Shown here: in pieces, positions 1-9,376 of the stretch
How the letters are laid out: every line of letters starts with the position of its first letter
How positions within the stretch are numbered: the stretch's first letter is position 1
NCBI RefSeq assembly: GCF_002343915.1
Contig: NZ_NETK01000001.1
Span: 3,234,001 to 3,298,000, forward strand
Source: Nannocystis exedens
GTDB lineage: Bacteria > Myxococcota_A > Polyangia > Nannocystales > Nannocystaceae
Direction of reading: 5' to 3'
DNA length: 64,000 bases
The notes under the pieces: generated by a model
What the model was told of the DNA's origin: nothing
What the model saw: the letters and a program-made list of their open reading frames with translations, nothing else
Databases searched by the model: none
Translations under genes and position numbers: made by a program

Positions 1-1
1 C

Positions 2-2488
2 ACCCAGGGCCCCTACTTCGACGAGGCGACGATCCGGATCGCCTGGACCCTCTACCTCCAGCGCGACTTCCCCGGCGCCGCCGCCCGCCTCGACGAGTAC
101 GTGCGCCTGGCCGAGAGCATGAAGGCCGCCGGCGACGACTCGGCGATGGCGCTGCGCGACGACGCCATCCGCTACATCGCCAAGTGTTACATCGAGGACG
201 ACTGGGACCTCGACGGCAACCCCGACCCGGCGGTCGGCTTCGCCCGCCTCGAGCGCGACTACAAGGCCCGCGGCGGCGAGAAGCACGTCCCCGAGATCTA
301 CGCCGCCCTCGGCGACCTCTACGCGTTCCAGACCGACTTCAAGCTCGCCATCAAGATCTGGGACGCCGCCCTCGCCCGCTGGCCGACCGCCGCCGCCGCG
401 CCGCTGCTGCAGAAGAAGATCCTCGACGCCCAGGTCGCGCTCGGCGACAAGAACGGCGCCCGCACCGCCCGCGACGCCCTCGCCAACAACTACCTGCGCG
501 GCACCCCGTGGTTCTACGCCAACGAAGCCGACACCGAGGCGATCGACGCGGCGATGAAGCTCGTCGAGGAGGCCCTGGTCGCCAGCGCGGTCGAGCGCCA
601 CGCCTACGCCCAGAGCTTGCGGGCCGCCGGCGACCCGCGGGCCGAGGAGGAGTACAAGAAGGCCGCCGCCGCCTACGCCGCCTACCTCCTGCGTTACCCC
701 GACACGCCTTCCTCTTATCAGTACCGCTACGACTACGCCGAGAGCCTCTACTACAGCGGCCAGTACCTCGAGGCCGCGCGCGAGTACATCACCGTGCGCG
801 ACAGCAACACCGCCGCCAGCCGCCAGGTCGACGCCGCCGAGGGCGTGGTGTTCTCGCTCGAGGCCTACGTCGAGGACGAGCAGAAGGCCGGAAAGCTGAC
901 CCTGCCGGACATGCCGAAGCAGGACGCGGTCAAGCCGCCGTTCGACCCCAAGCCGATCCCCGAGGCCTTGCTGGCGCTGCAGGCCGCCTACGACAAGCTG
1001 GTCGCCATCAAGCCCGACGCCAAGGCCGCCGGCAGCCTGGCCTTCAAGTCAGGCGCGATCAGCCAGCGCTACTTCCACTGGGACGAGGCCGAGGTCCGCT
1101 TCACCCGCGTCATCGACGACTACTGCGGCGAGAACGTCGCCATCAACGCCGGCTTCTCGATCATCGACGGCAAGGTCATCCGCGGCGACCTCAAGGCCGC
1201 GCAGGAGTGGACCGAGAAGCTGCTGCAGAAGGGCTGCGGCGACGCCGAGCAGAGCGAGAAGTTCGCCGGCGACCTCAAGACCCTCGGCAACGCGGTCCGC
1301 TTCCAGGAGGCCAACCAGCTGTTCGAGGCCGGCGAGTTCGAGGCCGCCGCCGACCGCTACACCGCGCTGGTCGACCAGGCCCCGAAGGACCCCAACGCCG
1401 ACCGCGCGCTCAACAACGCCGCCGTCGCCTACGAGAAGATCGGCCGCTTCGGCAGCGCCTCGAAGACCTACGAGCGCATCTACAAGCAGTACCCCGACAG
1501 CGAGTTCGCCGACGACGCGCTGCTGCGCTCGGGCCTCAACCACGTGCGCTTCTTCGAGTTCGACGACGCCGTCGCCAGCTACCTCGTGCTCGCCCAGGAC
1601 GAGCGCTACAAGGCCAGCGAGCACCGCCTGCTCGCGCTCAAGAACGCCGCCGACCTGCTCGACAACCTCCAGCAGTACAGGAAGTCGTCGGACCTGTTCG
1701 TCCGCTACGCCGCCCAGACCCCTGACCCCAAGGAGGCCGCCGACGCCAGCTTCCGCGCCGCGCTGGTGCTCGGCAAGACCGACGACCACAAGGCCGCCGA
1801 GACCGCCTTCGCCGCCTTCCTCGCCAAATTCGGCGCCGACCCGACGCAGGCCGCCAAGTCGGTCGAGGCCCACCTGCGGATCGGCGAGGCCCGGGCGGCC
1901 CGCGGCGACCGCAAGGGCGCCGAGACGGCCTACCGCGAGTGCGTCGCGCTCTACACCGCCCGCGGCCTGCAGGCCGCCTCCGACGCCGCCGACTTCCCGT
2001 CCGAGGCGCAGTTCCTGCTGTCGGAGTACAGCCTGTCCGACCTGCTCGATTTCAAGCTGACCGGCACCGGCAAGAAGTTCGCCGACAGCGCCAAGGTGCT
2101 GTTCGACAAGGTCGTCGCCGCCAGCAAGTCCTACGACTCCGTGTTCCCGTACCGCCGGATCGAGTGGGTGCTGGCGGCGATGTTCCGCCGCGGCTACGCC
2201 TTCGAGGTGACCGCGATCAAGATCCGCGAGGCCCCGGTCCCGCGCGAGCTCAAGGAGTACAGCGAGCCCTGGTTCGCCTACAAGGACATCGTCGAGACCG
2301 AGGCGGGCAAGTTCGAGGCCAAGGCGATCCAGCTGTACGAAGAGACGATCAAGCGCGGCAAGGAGTACGGCGTCGCCAGCGAGTGGACCAAGAAAGCCCT
2401 CGAGCGCATGAACATCTACAAGCCCGACCAGTACCCGCTGCTGCACGACGCCAGCGTCGACCTGCAGGTGGAGGACCGGCGTCGATGA
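2..2488 (+). CDS. TPR-repeat protein, 5' end outside window
   Basis: The reading frame is open from the first bases of the window, so the N-terminus is missing; 828 residues are visible. The sequence is almost entirely helical tetratricopeptide-like repeats (for example the A-x-x-Y-E-K-I-G-R-F pattern near 1430 and the following repeat near 1545). No membrane segment is seen in the visible part. The stop overlaps the next start (ATGA at 2485-2488), so the two TPR genes are co-translated. Because ExbB/ExbD-type and TonB-like genes follow, I infer a periplasmic or envelope scaffold of an Agl/Glt-like gliding or trafficking machine; TPR proteins are known parts of that system in Myxococcus. The family is clear; the specific role is inferred. 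Confidence 0.85.
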   Translation, partial: TQGPYFDEATIRIAWTLYLQRDFPGAAARLDEYVRLAESMKAAGDDSAMALRDDAIRYIAKCYIEDDWDLDGNPDPAVGFARLERDYKARGGEKHVPEIYAALGDLYAFQTDFKLAIKIWDAALARWPTAAAAPLLQKKILDAQVALGDKNGARTARDALANNYLRGTPWFYANEADTEAIDAAMKLVEEALVASAVERHAYAQSLRAAGDPRAEEEYKKAAAAYAAYLLRYPDTPSSYQYRYDYAESLYYSGQYLEAAREYITVRDSNTAASRQVDAAEGVVFSLEAYVEDEQKAGKLTLPDMPKQDAVKPPFDPKPIPEALLALQAAYDKLVAIKPDAKAAGSLAFKSGAISQRYFHWDEAEVRFTRVIDDYCGENVAINAGFSIIDGKVIRGDLKAAQEWTEKLLQKGCGDAEQSEKFAGDLKTLGNAVRFQEANQLFEAGEFEAAADRYTALVDQAPKDPNADRALNNAAVAYEKIGRFGSASKTYERIYKQYPDSEFADDALLRSGLNHVRFFEFDDAVASYLVLAQDERYKASEHRLLALKNAADLLDNLQQYRKSSDLFVRYAAQTPDPKEAADASFRAALVLGKTDDHKAAETAFAAFLAKFGADPTQAAKSVEAHLRIGEARAARGDRKGAETAYRECVALYTARGLQAASDAADFPSEAQFLLSEYSLSDLLDFKLTGTGKKFADSAKVLFDKVVAASKSYDSVFPYRRIEWVLAAMFRRGYAFEVTAIKIREAPVPRELKEYSEPWFAYKDIVETEAGKFEAKAIQLYEETIKRGKEYGVASEWTKKALERMNIYKPDQYPLLHDASVDLQVEDRRR

Positions 2489-4268
2489 CTGCGCTTCGGG
2501 ACATGTCCGTTCGCGCCTGTCTCTTGAGCCTCACCCTGGCGCTCGCCTGCGACAAGCCGGCCGGCGAGGCCAAGCCCCCGGACAAGACCGCCGCCACCGA
2601 GCCCGACGCGAGCTGGCAGCCCGAGGCGGTCGAGCAGCCGGCCGAGGCCGCCGCCGGCGACAAGCCGCCGGCCAAGAAGAACCGCGACCGCGACCCCGAG
2701 GAGGAGCGGCGCAAGCTGGCCGCCTCGCACCAGCAGAGCCAGCAGGCCGGGCAGGCGCTGCGCCAGGGCGACCTCGCCCGCGCCCTCGACCTGTCGCGCG
2801 AGGCCCTGCGGATCCACGAGCAGAACGTCGACGCCATGCTCGTCATGGCCGAGGCCTTCCTCAAGCAGGGCAAGCACGAGCTGACCCAGACCGTCACCAG
2901 CTCCGCGCTCGCCGTCGACGCCAAGGTCATCACCCCGGAGGAGACCTCGCGCGCCTACAACCTCAAGGGCTTCGCCTACCTGGCCGCCGACAAGCAGACC
3001 CTCGCCACGCAGTCGTTCCGCAAGGCCGCCGAGACCGACGCCGGCAACGCCACCGCGTGGAACAACCTCGGCGCGCAGTACCTCCGCACCGGCAACTTCA
3101 AGACCGCCGCCGAGTGCTTCGTCTACGCGCTGAAGCTCGACCCCAACTTCTTCAAGGCCCACCTCAACCACGGCAGCGCGCTGCGGGCCCTCGGCGACGT
3201 CGTCGGCGCCGAGAAGGCCTATCAGACCGCGCTCCGCCTGCGCGCCGACTACCCCGACGCCCACTTCGACCTCGGCGTCCTCTACCTCGACGCGCCCGAG
3301 TTCCCCGGCCTCGACGTCACGACCCGCCTGCAGCGCGCGCTGATCCACCTCGGCAAGTACCGCGACCTCGCCCTCGCCGGCGGTGGCGCCGCCGCCGCCA
3401 AGGGAGATCGCTTCACGGACGATCTCGCCCGCGTGAAACGCGAGACCGGCGCCAATAAACCTCGTTCTACTCCGGGCAAGGAGTCGGTGAGCATCGCCCA
3501 GGCCGACCTCTACATCGACCTGGCCAAGAAGGGCCTCGAGCGCGAGAAGCGGCGCCTCGAGCGCGAGGGCAAGGCCCCACCTGCCTCCAAGGACAGCTCA
3601 CCGGGCGCTCCCGGAGCCCCGAGCGCACCTGGCCTCAAGGACAGCCAGCCGAACGGCGACGCCACCCCGGCCGCGGGACCCGCCTCACCTGGCCCCAAGG
3701 ACAGCTCCGCGAAGCCGGCCGATCCGGCCGCCTCCGCGACATCCGGCGGCCCCGCTGCCGGACCCGCCGCGACGCCGCCTGCCGGTTCACCACCCTCGCC
3801 GACCGGCGCTGCAGCGGCCAAACCCGGCACCGCTCCGCCAGCCGCCGGCCCGGGCGGTGCTGCTGCCACCCCGCCTGCCACCGCCAAGCCCGGCGGCACC
3901 GCTCCCGCGACCCCGCCCGCGACCGCCAAGCCAGGCGCCGCGCCGCCGCCCGCCGGCCCTGGCTCCACCTCTCCCGCCCCGACTCCCGGCCCGCCAGGCT
4001 CGGCCACGCCCCGCCGTCCGCCCCGCCGGCCGCCGCCAAACCGGGCGCAGCCGCGCCTCCGCCTTCTGCCAGTCCACCACCCGCCGCCAAGCCGGCCGCT
4101 CCCCCGCCCGCGACCCCTCCCGCCACCGCCAAACCCGGCGGGAACGCCGGTCCTCCGCCGCCCACGGCCAAACCCGGCGCCGCCACCCCGCCGTCGGCCC
4201 AGAAGCCGGGCAGTGCGGCTTCGCCCACCCAGAAACCGGGCGGCAGCGGGGGCGCCAGCGCCCCATGA
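2485..4268 (+). CDS. TPR lipoprotein with Pro/Ala/Lys-rich tail; apparent frameshift
   Basis: Starts at ATG 2485 overlapping the upstream stop; a second ATG at 2503 is also possible. A lipoprotein signal ends in LTLALAC (Cys22 from the first ATG). TPR units occupy about residues 80-290, then a coiled Lys/Arg/Glu stretch and a low-complexity tail built on PPATAKPGG-like repeats. As read, the frame loses this repeat at about 4005-4012 and runs on as Arg/Pro-rich nonsense to 4539. The repeat resumes one frame over and ends at TGA 4266-4268. I therefore annotate the shifted end; one base is probably missing in a C/G run, by sequencing error or mutation. Likely an outer-membrane-anchored partner of the upstream TPR protein. 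Confidence 0.75.
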
Positions 4269-4591
4269 GAAATTCGGCGGGAGTGATCTCCGGCCGCCGG
4301 AAAAAATTCGCGAACCGGTGTCGCCGTCCGAGACCGCCGCTCCGCCCCGCCCGTTTGCCGTCCACCGTGGTGACGGAGCCCCGCAGCGAGACGACGGCCG
4401 GCGAATCGACGGGCCTCGTGGTCGTGCACGCCATCCGCCCGGCCCTCCGCTGCTCCGCCTCTCACCCCAGCACCGCGCGTTCGGCCCGGGGTACGCCGAA
4501 AACTCGTTGGTGGAATTCTCCGCGGCGTTCACTGTATAACGCGGTCGTGCTCCGCTCACGCCGTTCTGCCGCCGCTCGCCCGCATCTGGGC

Positions 4592-4948
4592 ATGAGCCGC
4601 GCGCGGATGTGGCGGCTGCTCGTCTTCCTGTTCGTGCTGGCACCGGTCTCGGCTCCGGCCCTGGCTGCTGCTGCACCCCCACCGGCGCCCGCATCAGGGC
4701 CGGGCGCCAAGGCGACCAAGGCCCCGGCGAAGGCTCCCGAGCCGGCCGGTCGCACGTCCACCACCACCACCAACCCCGGCGGCAAGAAGGTGATCTCGCT
4801 CGACGACGAGTTCCTCGTCGAGGGCCAGTTGGAGAAGCCGAGCGCGTTCTACGTGCTGCGGCGCTCGTCCACCGACTACGACTGGGCGCGTCTCGACGCG
4901 ACCATGACGCCGCTGGTGCTTGAAAGTGTCTGGGATCCTTTGTTCTAA
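4592..4948 (+). CDS. small exported protein upstream of proton-channel genes
   Basis: 118 residues with a clear signal peptide (Arg-rich start, hydrophobic LLVFLFVLAP core, ALA cleavage region near residue 25), a Pro/Ala/Thr linker, and a conserved-looking C-terminal part containing SLDDEFLVEG, FYVLRRS and ESVWDPLF. I have the impression that small exported proteins with a similar ending accompany MotA/TolQ-type genes in other myxobacteria, but I cannot name the family. Upstream in-frame GTG codons could give a longer N-terminus; ATG 4592 places the signal peptide correctly. It is followed by the ExbB-type gene in the same orientation, so a periplasmic accessory role in that machine is inferred. 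Confidence 0.6.
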   Translation: MSRARMWRLLVFLFVLAPVSAPALAAAAPPPAPASGPGAKATKAPAKAPEPAGRTSTTTTNPGGKKVISLDDEFLVEGQLEKPSAFYVLRRSSTDYDWARLDATMTPLVLESVWDPLF

Positions 4949-5134
4949 TCGACCCTGAAAAAGCTTCAGGCGCCTGCGGGCCTGAGAAAACCACGCGGGT
5001 CGGGCGCTCTCCGCGCGCGAAAGCTCCCGCACCCGAGTCCGAACCCAACAACCACCACCACAGCCGGGATGAACCCGGTCGACGAGCGACACAGTCGGGA
5101 CTCACACCCCGGTCTCTGAGGAGGATAAGCGGCC

Positions 5135-5764
5135 ATGGATTTTGCGCAGTTTTACCAGGAAGGCGGCGTCTGGATGCACCCCATCGCCGTCTGCGCCGTG
5201 CTGGGCGCCGGCGTCATGATCGAGCGCTTCATTTTCTTGTTCTTCCGCTTCAACATCAACGGCGCGCAGTTCTTCAACCAGATTCAAAAGCTGGTGATGG
5301 CGAACAACATCGACCGCGCCATCAAGCTGTGCAACGCGGCTGACAAGGCCGCGCTGGCCCGCGTGATGAAGGCGGGTCTGACGCGCGCCAACAAGAGCGA
5401 GTCGGACATCGCGGCGGCGATCGAGGAGGCGATGCTCGAGGTCTCGCCGGCGATCACCAAGCGCATCTCGATGATCGCGGCGGTCGCGAACATCGCCACC
5501 CTGCTCGGTCTGCTCGGCACGATCTTCGGCATGATCGACGCCTTCACCGCGGTGGCCGTGGCGGCCGCCGACCAGCGGTCGCAGGCGCTCGCGAAGGGCA
5601 TCTCGATCGCCATCAACACCACCGGCTTCGGCCTCATGGTGGCGATCCCGCTGCTCTCGGCGCAGGTCTTCATCCAGGGCCTGGCCAAGAAGATCGCGGA
5701 CGAGGTCGACCTGTACGCGGTCAAGCTCGAGAACCTCCTCGCCGCGCGGGTGCGTCAGGGGTAA
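5135..5764 (+). CDS. MotA/TolQ/ExbB-family proton channel subunit
   Basis: 209 residues, the usual size for TolQ/ExbB. A strong GAGGAGGA ribosome site lies 10 bases before the ATG. Membrane segment 1 is at about residues 14-36. Segments 2 and 3 (about 111-144 and 153-178) carry the family signature around LLGTIFGMIDAF and the TGFGLMVAIPL block. In this family a pentamer surrounds an ExbD/TolR dimer in the inner membrane and uses proton flow to drive work at the outer membrane. With the two ExbD-type genes downstream it corresponds to AglR of the Myxococcus gliding motor or to an ExbB paralogue; which of these cannot be decided by eye. Confidence 0.93.
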   Translation: MDFAQFYQEGGVWMHPIAVCAVLGAGVMIERFIFLFFRFNINGAQFFNQIQKLVMANNIDRAIKLCNAADKAALARVMKAGLTRANKSESDIAAAIEEAMLEVSPAITKRISMIAAVANIATLLGLLGTIFGMIDAFTAVAVAAADQRSQALAKGISIAINTTGFGLMVAIPLLSAQVFIQGLAKKIADEVDLYAVKLENLLAARVRQG

Positions 5765-5795
5765 CGCGGCTCGGCGCGATGGCTGTTCCTCGGGC

Positions 5796-5813
5796 CATGT
5801 CCTTGGAGACAGC
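5796..5813. repeat. 14-bp-period hairpin element, single copy
   Basis: CATG, ten bases (TCCTTGGAGA), then CAGC, located 32 bases after the stop of the ExbB-type gene. It belongs to the dispersed CMTG-N10-CAKS family described in the findings. Confidence 0.6.
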
Positions 5814-5868
5814 CAGCGAGCCGACCGCACGACCAATCTCCACCCGAGCGAAAGAAAGGAGGTGAGCG

Positions 5869-6441
5869 ATGGCACGTAAACAGTTCCAGGAAGAAGAAAT
5901 CGAGGCGAACCTGTTGCCGGTCATGAACGTCATGTTCCTGATGATCCCGGCGCTGCTGATGGCGATGGAATTCGCCCAGATGGCCTCGATCAACGTCTCG
6001 CCGCCGAAGTTCGCGGCAGCTGCCCAGCAGAAGGACGAGCAGGAGAAGAAGGACGAGAAGCCGCTCAACCTCAAGGTCTTCGTCATGGAGGACGGCTTCC
6101 GCGTCAGCGCGGATGGTCAGCAGGAGGGCGCCGAGGCCGGCAAGTCGCAAGACTCGAAGGCCCCGACGATCGGTCTCGCCAAGCAGGGCGCGCCGCTCAC
6201 CGACTATGAGCGCTACGACTACGCCCAGCTCGAGGCCAAGGCGAAGGGCTACAAGCAGCTGTTCCCGAACGAGCAGGTCGTCACGATCAGCGCCGAGGCC
6301 AACATCCCGATGCAGACCATCATCATGACGATGGACGCGCTGGCGGGGCGGCAGTGCAAGATCGCCAAGGCCCTCAAGGGCGAGAAGATCCCCGACGAGT
6401 GCCTGTTCTGGCAGCCGATCGTGGAAGGGGGTGCGAGCTGA
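5869..6441 (+). CDS. ExbD/TolR-family protein lacking the proton-carrying Asp
   Basis: 190 residues behind a near-perfect AAAGGAGGT ribosome site. One N-terminal membrane helix (about residues 14-36) is followed by a Lys/Glu/Gln linker and a periplasmic domain, the ExbD/TolR layout. The helix reads NLLPVMNVMFLMIPALL; aligned with the usual T-P-L-V-D-V-M block, Asn20 sits where the essential Asp of ExbD/TolR/MotB should be. The next gene keeps the Asp. The two therefore probably form a heteromeric plug in which only one subunit carries protons. The stop overlaps the next start by one base (TGATG), so the pair is translationally coupled. Confidence 0.88.
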   Translation: MARKQFQEEEIEANLLPVMNVMFLMIPALLMAMEFAQMASINVSPPKFAAAAQQKDEQEKKDEKPLNLKVFVMEDGFRVSADGQQEGAEAGKSQDSKAPTIGLAKQGAPLTDYERYDYAQLEAKAKGYKQLFPNEQVVTISAEANIPMQTIIMTMDALAGRQCKIAKALKGEKIPDECLFWQPIVEGGAS

Positions 6442-6974
6442 TGACCCCCGAGCAAGAGGCATTCCTCGCCAAGAAGAAGGAGAAGGCCGCAGCTCGCCGG
6501 AACAAGCCGGAAGAGAAGGCCAACCTCGGCATCACCTCGCTGATGGACATCGTGTCCATTCTCGTGGTGTACCTGCTGAAGAGCTACGCGTCCGACCCGA
6601 TCGTCATCAACCCGACCGCGGGCCAGAAGATCCCGATGTCCACGGCCGACGCGCCGATCCAGGACGGCATCCCGATCTTCGTCACCACCCGCGGCATCAC
6701 GTTCGACAGCAAGAAGATCGTGACGATGACGCCCGACGGCGACATCGACCCGTCGCAGGTGCAGAACCACCTGATCGGGCCGCTGTACGACCAGCTCGCC
6801 GAGGAGGTCGACAAGGCCAAGCAGCTGGCCGAGCGACAGAACAAGCCGTGGACCGGCCGCGTGATCCTGGTCGGCGACCAGGACCTCAAGTTCAGCGTCC
6901 TCGTCGACGTCATGTACACGACGGGCCGCGCCGAGTTCTCCGAGTACTCGTTCTGCGTGATCCGGAAGGGCTGA
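6441..6974 (+). CDS. ExbD/TolR-family protein with intact Asp
   Basis: 177 residues from the ATG that overlaps the upstream stop. A basic cytoplasmic N-terminus (about residues 1-28) precedes one membrane helix, ITSLMDIVSILVVYLL, with Asp36 at the conserved proton-carrying position; the rest is a periplasmic domain. It is a paralogue of the preceding protein and should form the stator plug with it inside the ExbB-type ring. A strong intrinsic terminator follows 20 bases after the stop, ending this part of the operon. Confidence 0.9.
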   Translation: MTPEQEAFLAKKKEKAAARRNKPEEKANLGITSLMDIVSILVVYLLKSYASDPIVINPTAGQKIPMSTADAPIQDGIPIFVTTRGITFDSKKIVTMTPDGDIDPSQVQNHLIGPLYDQLAEEVDKAKQLAERQNKPWTGRVILVGDQDLKFSVLVDVMYTTGRAEFSEYSFCVIRKG

Positions 6975-6993
6975 TCGAGCTCGAGCCTGGACG

Positions 6994-7034
6994 AGGGCCG
7001 GCACTCCTGCGGGAGGCGCCGGCCCTTCGTTTTT
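6994..7034 (+). terminator. intrinsic terminator after the ExbD pair
   Basis: Perfect 9-bp stem (AGGGCCGGC at 6994-7002 with GCCGGCCCT at 7018-7026) with a 15-base loop, followed by TCGTTTTT. It lies 20 bases past the stop of the second ExbD-type gene. Confidence 0.85.
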
Positions 7035-7221
7035 GCTCGCGAACGGGCCATATCGCCGCTTGGCCGCCGCCTGCGGAATCCGTCATCGCGGCGCGTGAAG
7101 TCGCAGCGACGTCGCGCGCGTCGGCGGTCGAGCGGCCTTGTCCCCAGGTCCGATCGCGGGAGGGCTCAGGAAAATTGGCGCGAGCACCACAAATCAACTA
7201 CATCCGCTAGACTTTCCACGC

Positions 7222-8559
7222 GTGGTTGCCCGGTCCAAGGTTTTGCGGATCGCCTCGATCGTCGACGGCCTGGTCTGCGACGAGCTGCATCAGAGCGCAG
7301 CCGAGGCGGTGACCGCCGGCACCGACGTCGACAATCAGCTGCTCTGCTTCGGCGCCGCCGTGCCGAAGCGCCACGTCCTGTTCATCGTGCAGGAGGGCCG
7401 CTACGTGCTCGACCTGCCGCCGCGCGTGGGCGGCCAGCTCGTCATGCGCGGCCGCTCGGTCAACCTCGGCCAGCTGTGGCGCAAGCGCCTGCGCGAGGAC
7501 CCGCGGGCGCGCAGCGTGCGGGTGGTGCTCGACCCGAGCGCGCGCGGCAAGCTCGACATCGGCGAGACCACGCTGCTGTTTCAGTTCGCGGCGCCGCAGC
7601 CCGTCCCGCCGAAGCCGCCGTTCCCGGTCGAGTTCAAGGCGCGTCCGTCCAACATGTGGACGCGCTCCGACATGGCCACGCTGATGGCCGCGTTCATGTT
7701 GTTCGGGCCTTACTTCATCTGGGCCTCGAACAAGCACATCGACTACGCGATCGAGCCGGAGATCGACGAGCGCTTCTTGCGGGTGATGAACCTCGAGAAG
7801 CCGAAGAAGAAGGAGCCCGAGGAGGAGAAGAAGGACGACGAGGAGGAGGTGCTCGCCAAGGAGGACGAGAAGCTGACGCCGAAGGAGGAGGTGAAGGTGA
7901 TCGACAAGCCCGTGATCACCCAGAAGACCTACTCCAAGGAGGCGATGGACAAGGCGCGCGGCGTCGGCATCGCGCGGGTCCTCGGCACCTACGGCGGCGA
8001 CGGCCCGGGCACCGTGTTCGACGTCATCCAGAGCACCGAGAACAACCTCGGCGAGCTGTTCGCCGCCGGCATGACCGCCACCGTCCTGCCCGACGGCACG
8101 GTCGTCAGCCCGTTCGTCCCCGGCGGCGAGGGCATCAGCGCGCAGGGGGCGATCGTCGCCACCAAGGGCTTCGAGGCCCAGGGCCCGGAGCTCGCCGAGC
8201 TCGAGAAGAAGGAGCGGAAGATCAACTCCTCGGTGAAGAGCTCCGGCGCCGATGTCTACGGCGACGCCGACAAAAAGGCCGTGCAAGCCACGATCCGCCA
8301 GCGCACCGGCGCGCTACAGGCTTGTTATAACAAGGCGTTGCAGACCAATCCTGGCCTGGCTGGCAAGATCTCCTACACGATCACCATCAGTGTCATGGGC
8401 ACCGTCACCGACGTCCGGATCAACGACGACACCCTCCAGGATGGTGGTGTACAGACGTGCACTGTCGCCAAGATCAAGGGGTGGCGATTCCCCACCACAC
8501 CAGGGGCCGAGCAGGCTTCGGACGTGACCTTCTCCGTGGTATTTTCTGGAGGGTCATGA
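7222..8559 (+). CDS. TonB-like energy transducer with AgmX/PglI-type C-terminus
   Basis: 445 residues from GTG 7222 (an upstream TTG at 7138 is less likely). The N-terminal cytoplasmic domain (about 1-135) looks like a degenerate FHA-type sandwich. A single membrane helix follows at about 151-170 (FMLFGPYFIWA). Then come a Lys/Glu-rich periplasmic spacer (KKKEPEEEKKDD) and a C-terminal domain (about 355-445) with RQRTGALQACYNKAL and a second Cys near the end, the AgmX/PglI C-terminal domain. In Myxococcus GltG/GltJ proteins with this tail span the periplasm and couple the AglRQS motor to the outer membrane. The stop overlaps the next start. Confidence 0.82.
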   Translation: MVARSKVLRIASIVDGLVCDELHQSAAEAVTAGTDVDNQLLCFGAAVPKRHVLFIVQEGRYVLDLPPRVGGQLVMRGRSVNLGQLWRKRLREDPRARSVRVVLDPSARGKLDIGETTLLFQFAAPQPVPPKPPFPVEFKARPSNMWTRSDMATLMAAFMLFGPYFIWASNKHIDYAIEPEIDERFLRVMNLEKPKKKEPEEEKKDDEEEVLAKEDEKLTPKEEVKVIDKPVITQKTYSKEAMDKARGVGIARVLGTYGGDGPGTVFDVIQSTENNLGELFAAGMTATVLPDGTVVSPFVPGGEGISAQGAIVATKGFEAQGPELAELEKKERKINSSVKSSGADVYGDADKKAVQATIRQRTGALQACYNKALQTNPGLAGKISYTITISVMGTVTDVRINDDTLQDGGVQTCTVAKIKGWRFPTTPGAEQASDVTFSVVFSGGS

Positions 8560-9206
8560 GCACGTTTTCCAAGCGCGTCGTCCTTGTCTGGGGGTCCGCC
8601 ACGTTGCTCGCGGCGAGCCCCGTCGGAGCTGCCCCTTCGGCCAGCCCCGCTCCTGCGCCCGCGTCGCCCGACGCGGGCGCTGCTGCATCGACCCCAGCCG
8701 CCGCCGACCCGTTCGCCGCCGACGCCGCCGCGCCGAATCCCGCGGCAGCCGCGGCCGCACCGTCGCCGATCACCTCGGCCGCAGTCGGCAGCGCGCGCGG
8801 CAGCATCGAACGCGGCATGACCGAACTCGGCACGCTCCTCACCCGCGCCCGGCAAAGCGGCGACATGGGCCGCACCGCGTGCGTCCAGGACAAGCACGAC
8901 CGCGCCGAGCTCGTGCTCGAGGTGGCGACCGGCGAGCTCTTGGTCCTGCAAGATTCCGCGGCCGATGGGCAGAGCCGCGCCTTCGCCGGCGAGAAGCTGG
9001 GCGAGGCCGCCGAGCGCATCTCCGGCCTCGTCGGCCAGGCCCGAGCGTGTCAGGGCGATCAGGAGCAGAAGCGCAGCGACGCCCAGAACACCGCCAATCA
9101 GCCGAAGACCGTCATCCCGAACGACCCGACGTCGTCGAGCCCCGGCATCCAGCGCTTGCCGCCGCGCATCGACCCGCGTCCGCCTGTCGCCAGCCCCGTG
9201 ATTTGA
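8556..9206 (+). CDS. periplasmic Ala/Pro-rich protein, function unknown
   Basis: 216 residues; ATG 8556 overlaps the upstream TGA and is preceded by GGAGGG. The signal peptide is followed by an Ala/Pro/Ser-rich stretch to about residue 70. A predicted helical core (about 75-175) follows, with Cys residues in RTACVQDK and RACQGDQE that could form a disulfide, then a Pro-rich tail. I do not recognise the family. It is tightly coupled to the TonB-like gene, so it is probably a periplasmic partner of that complex. Confidence 0.75.
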   Translation: MSTFSKRVVLVWGSATLLAASPVGAAPSASPAPAPASPDAGAAASTPAAADPFAADAAAPNPAAAAAAPSPITSAAVGSARGSIERGMTELGTLLTRARQSGDMGRTACVQDKHDRAELVLEVATGELLVLQDSAADGQSRAFAGEKLGEAAERISGLVGQARACQGDQEQKRSDAQNTANQPKTVIPNDPTSSSPGIQRLPPRIDPRPPVASPVI

Positions 9207-9376
9207 CCTCGCCCGCCCCGCGGTCTCCCGAGCGACTGGCCACACGCGCGTCGGTCTGTCTCGCCGAAAGGCCCGGCACAGCGGACAACCCACACGACGC
9301 TCGTGGTTCGGACTTGGCGCTCACAATTCTCGCCTCTGGGCTGAGATTCGCTAGGCTGTAGCCTCTCGCCTTCCCC

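Noticed and set aside
1939..2484. N-terminal extension of the second TPR gene
   Set aside because: The Arg/Pro-rich stretch is an out-of-frame shadow of the first TPR gene; the real start is ATG 2485.
2499..2508. GGACATGTCC resembling a p53 half-site
   Set aside because: Coincidence of base pattern; no such regulator exists in bacteria. The box is part of the 14-bp element.
4954..4970. Hairpin CCTGAA/TTCAGG as terminator
   Set aside because: Stem is only six base pairs and no T-run follows.
6230..7004. Minus-strand open frame opposite the ExbD genes
   Set aside because: Low-complexity antisense frame; the plus-strand genes have strong ribosome sites and a terminator.
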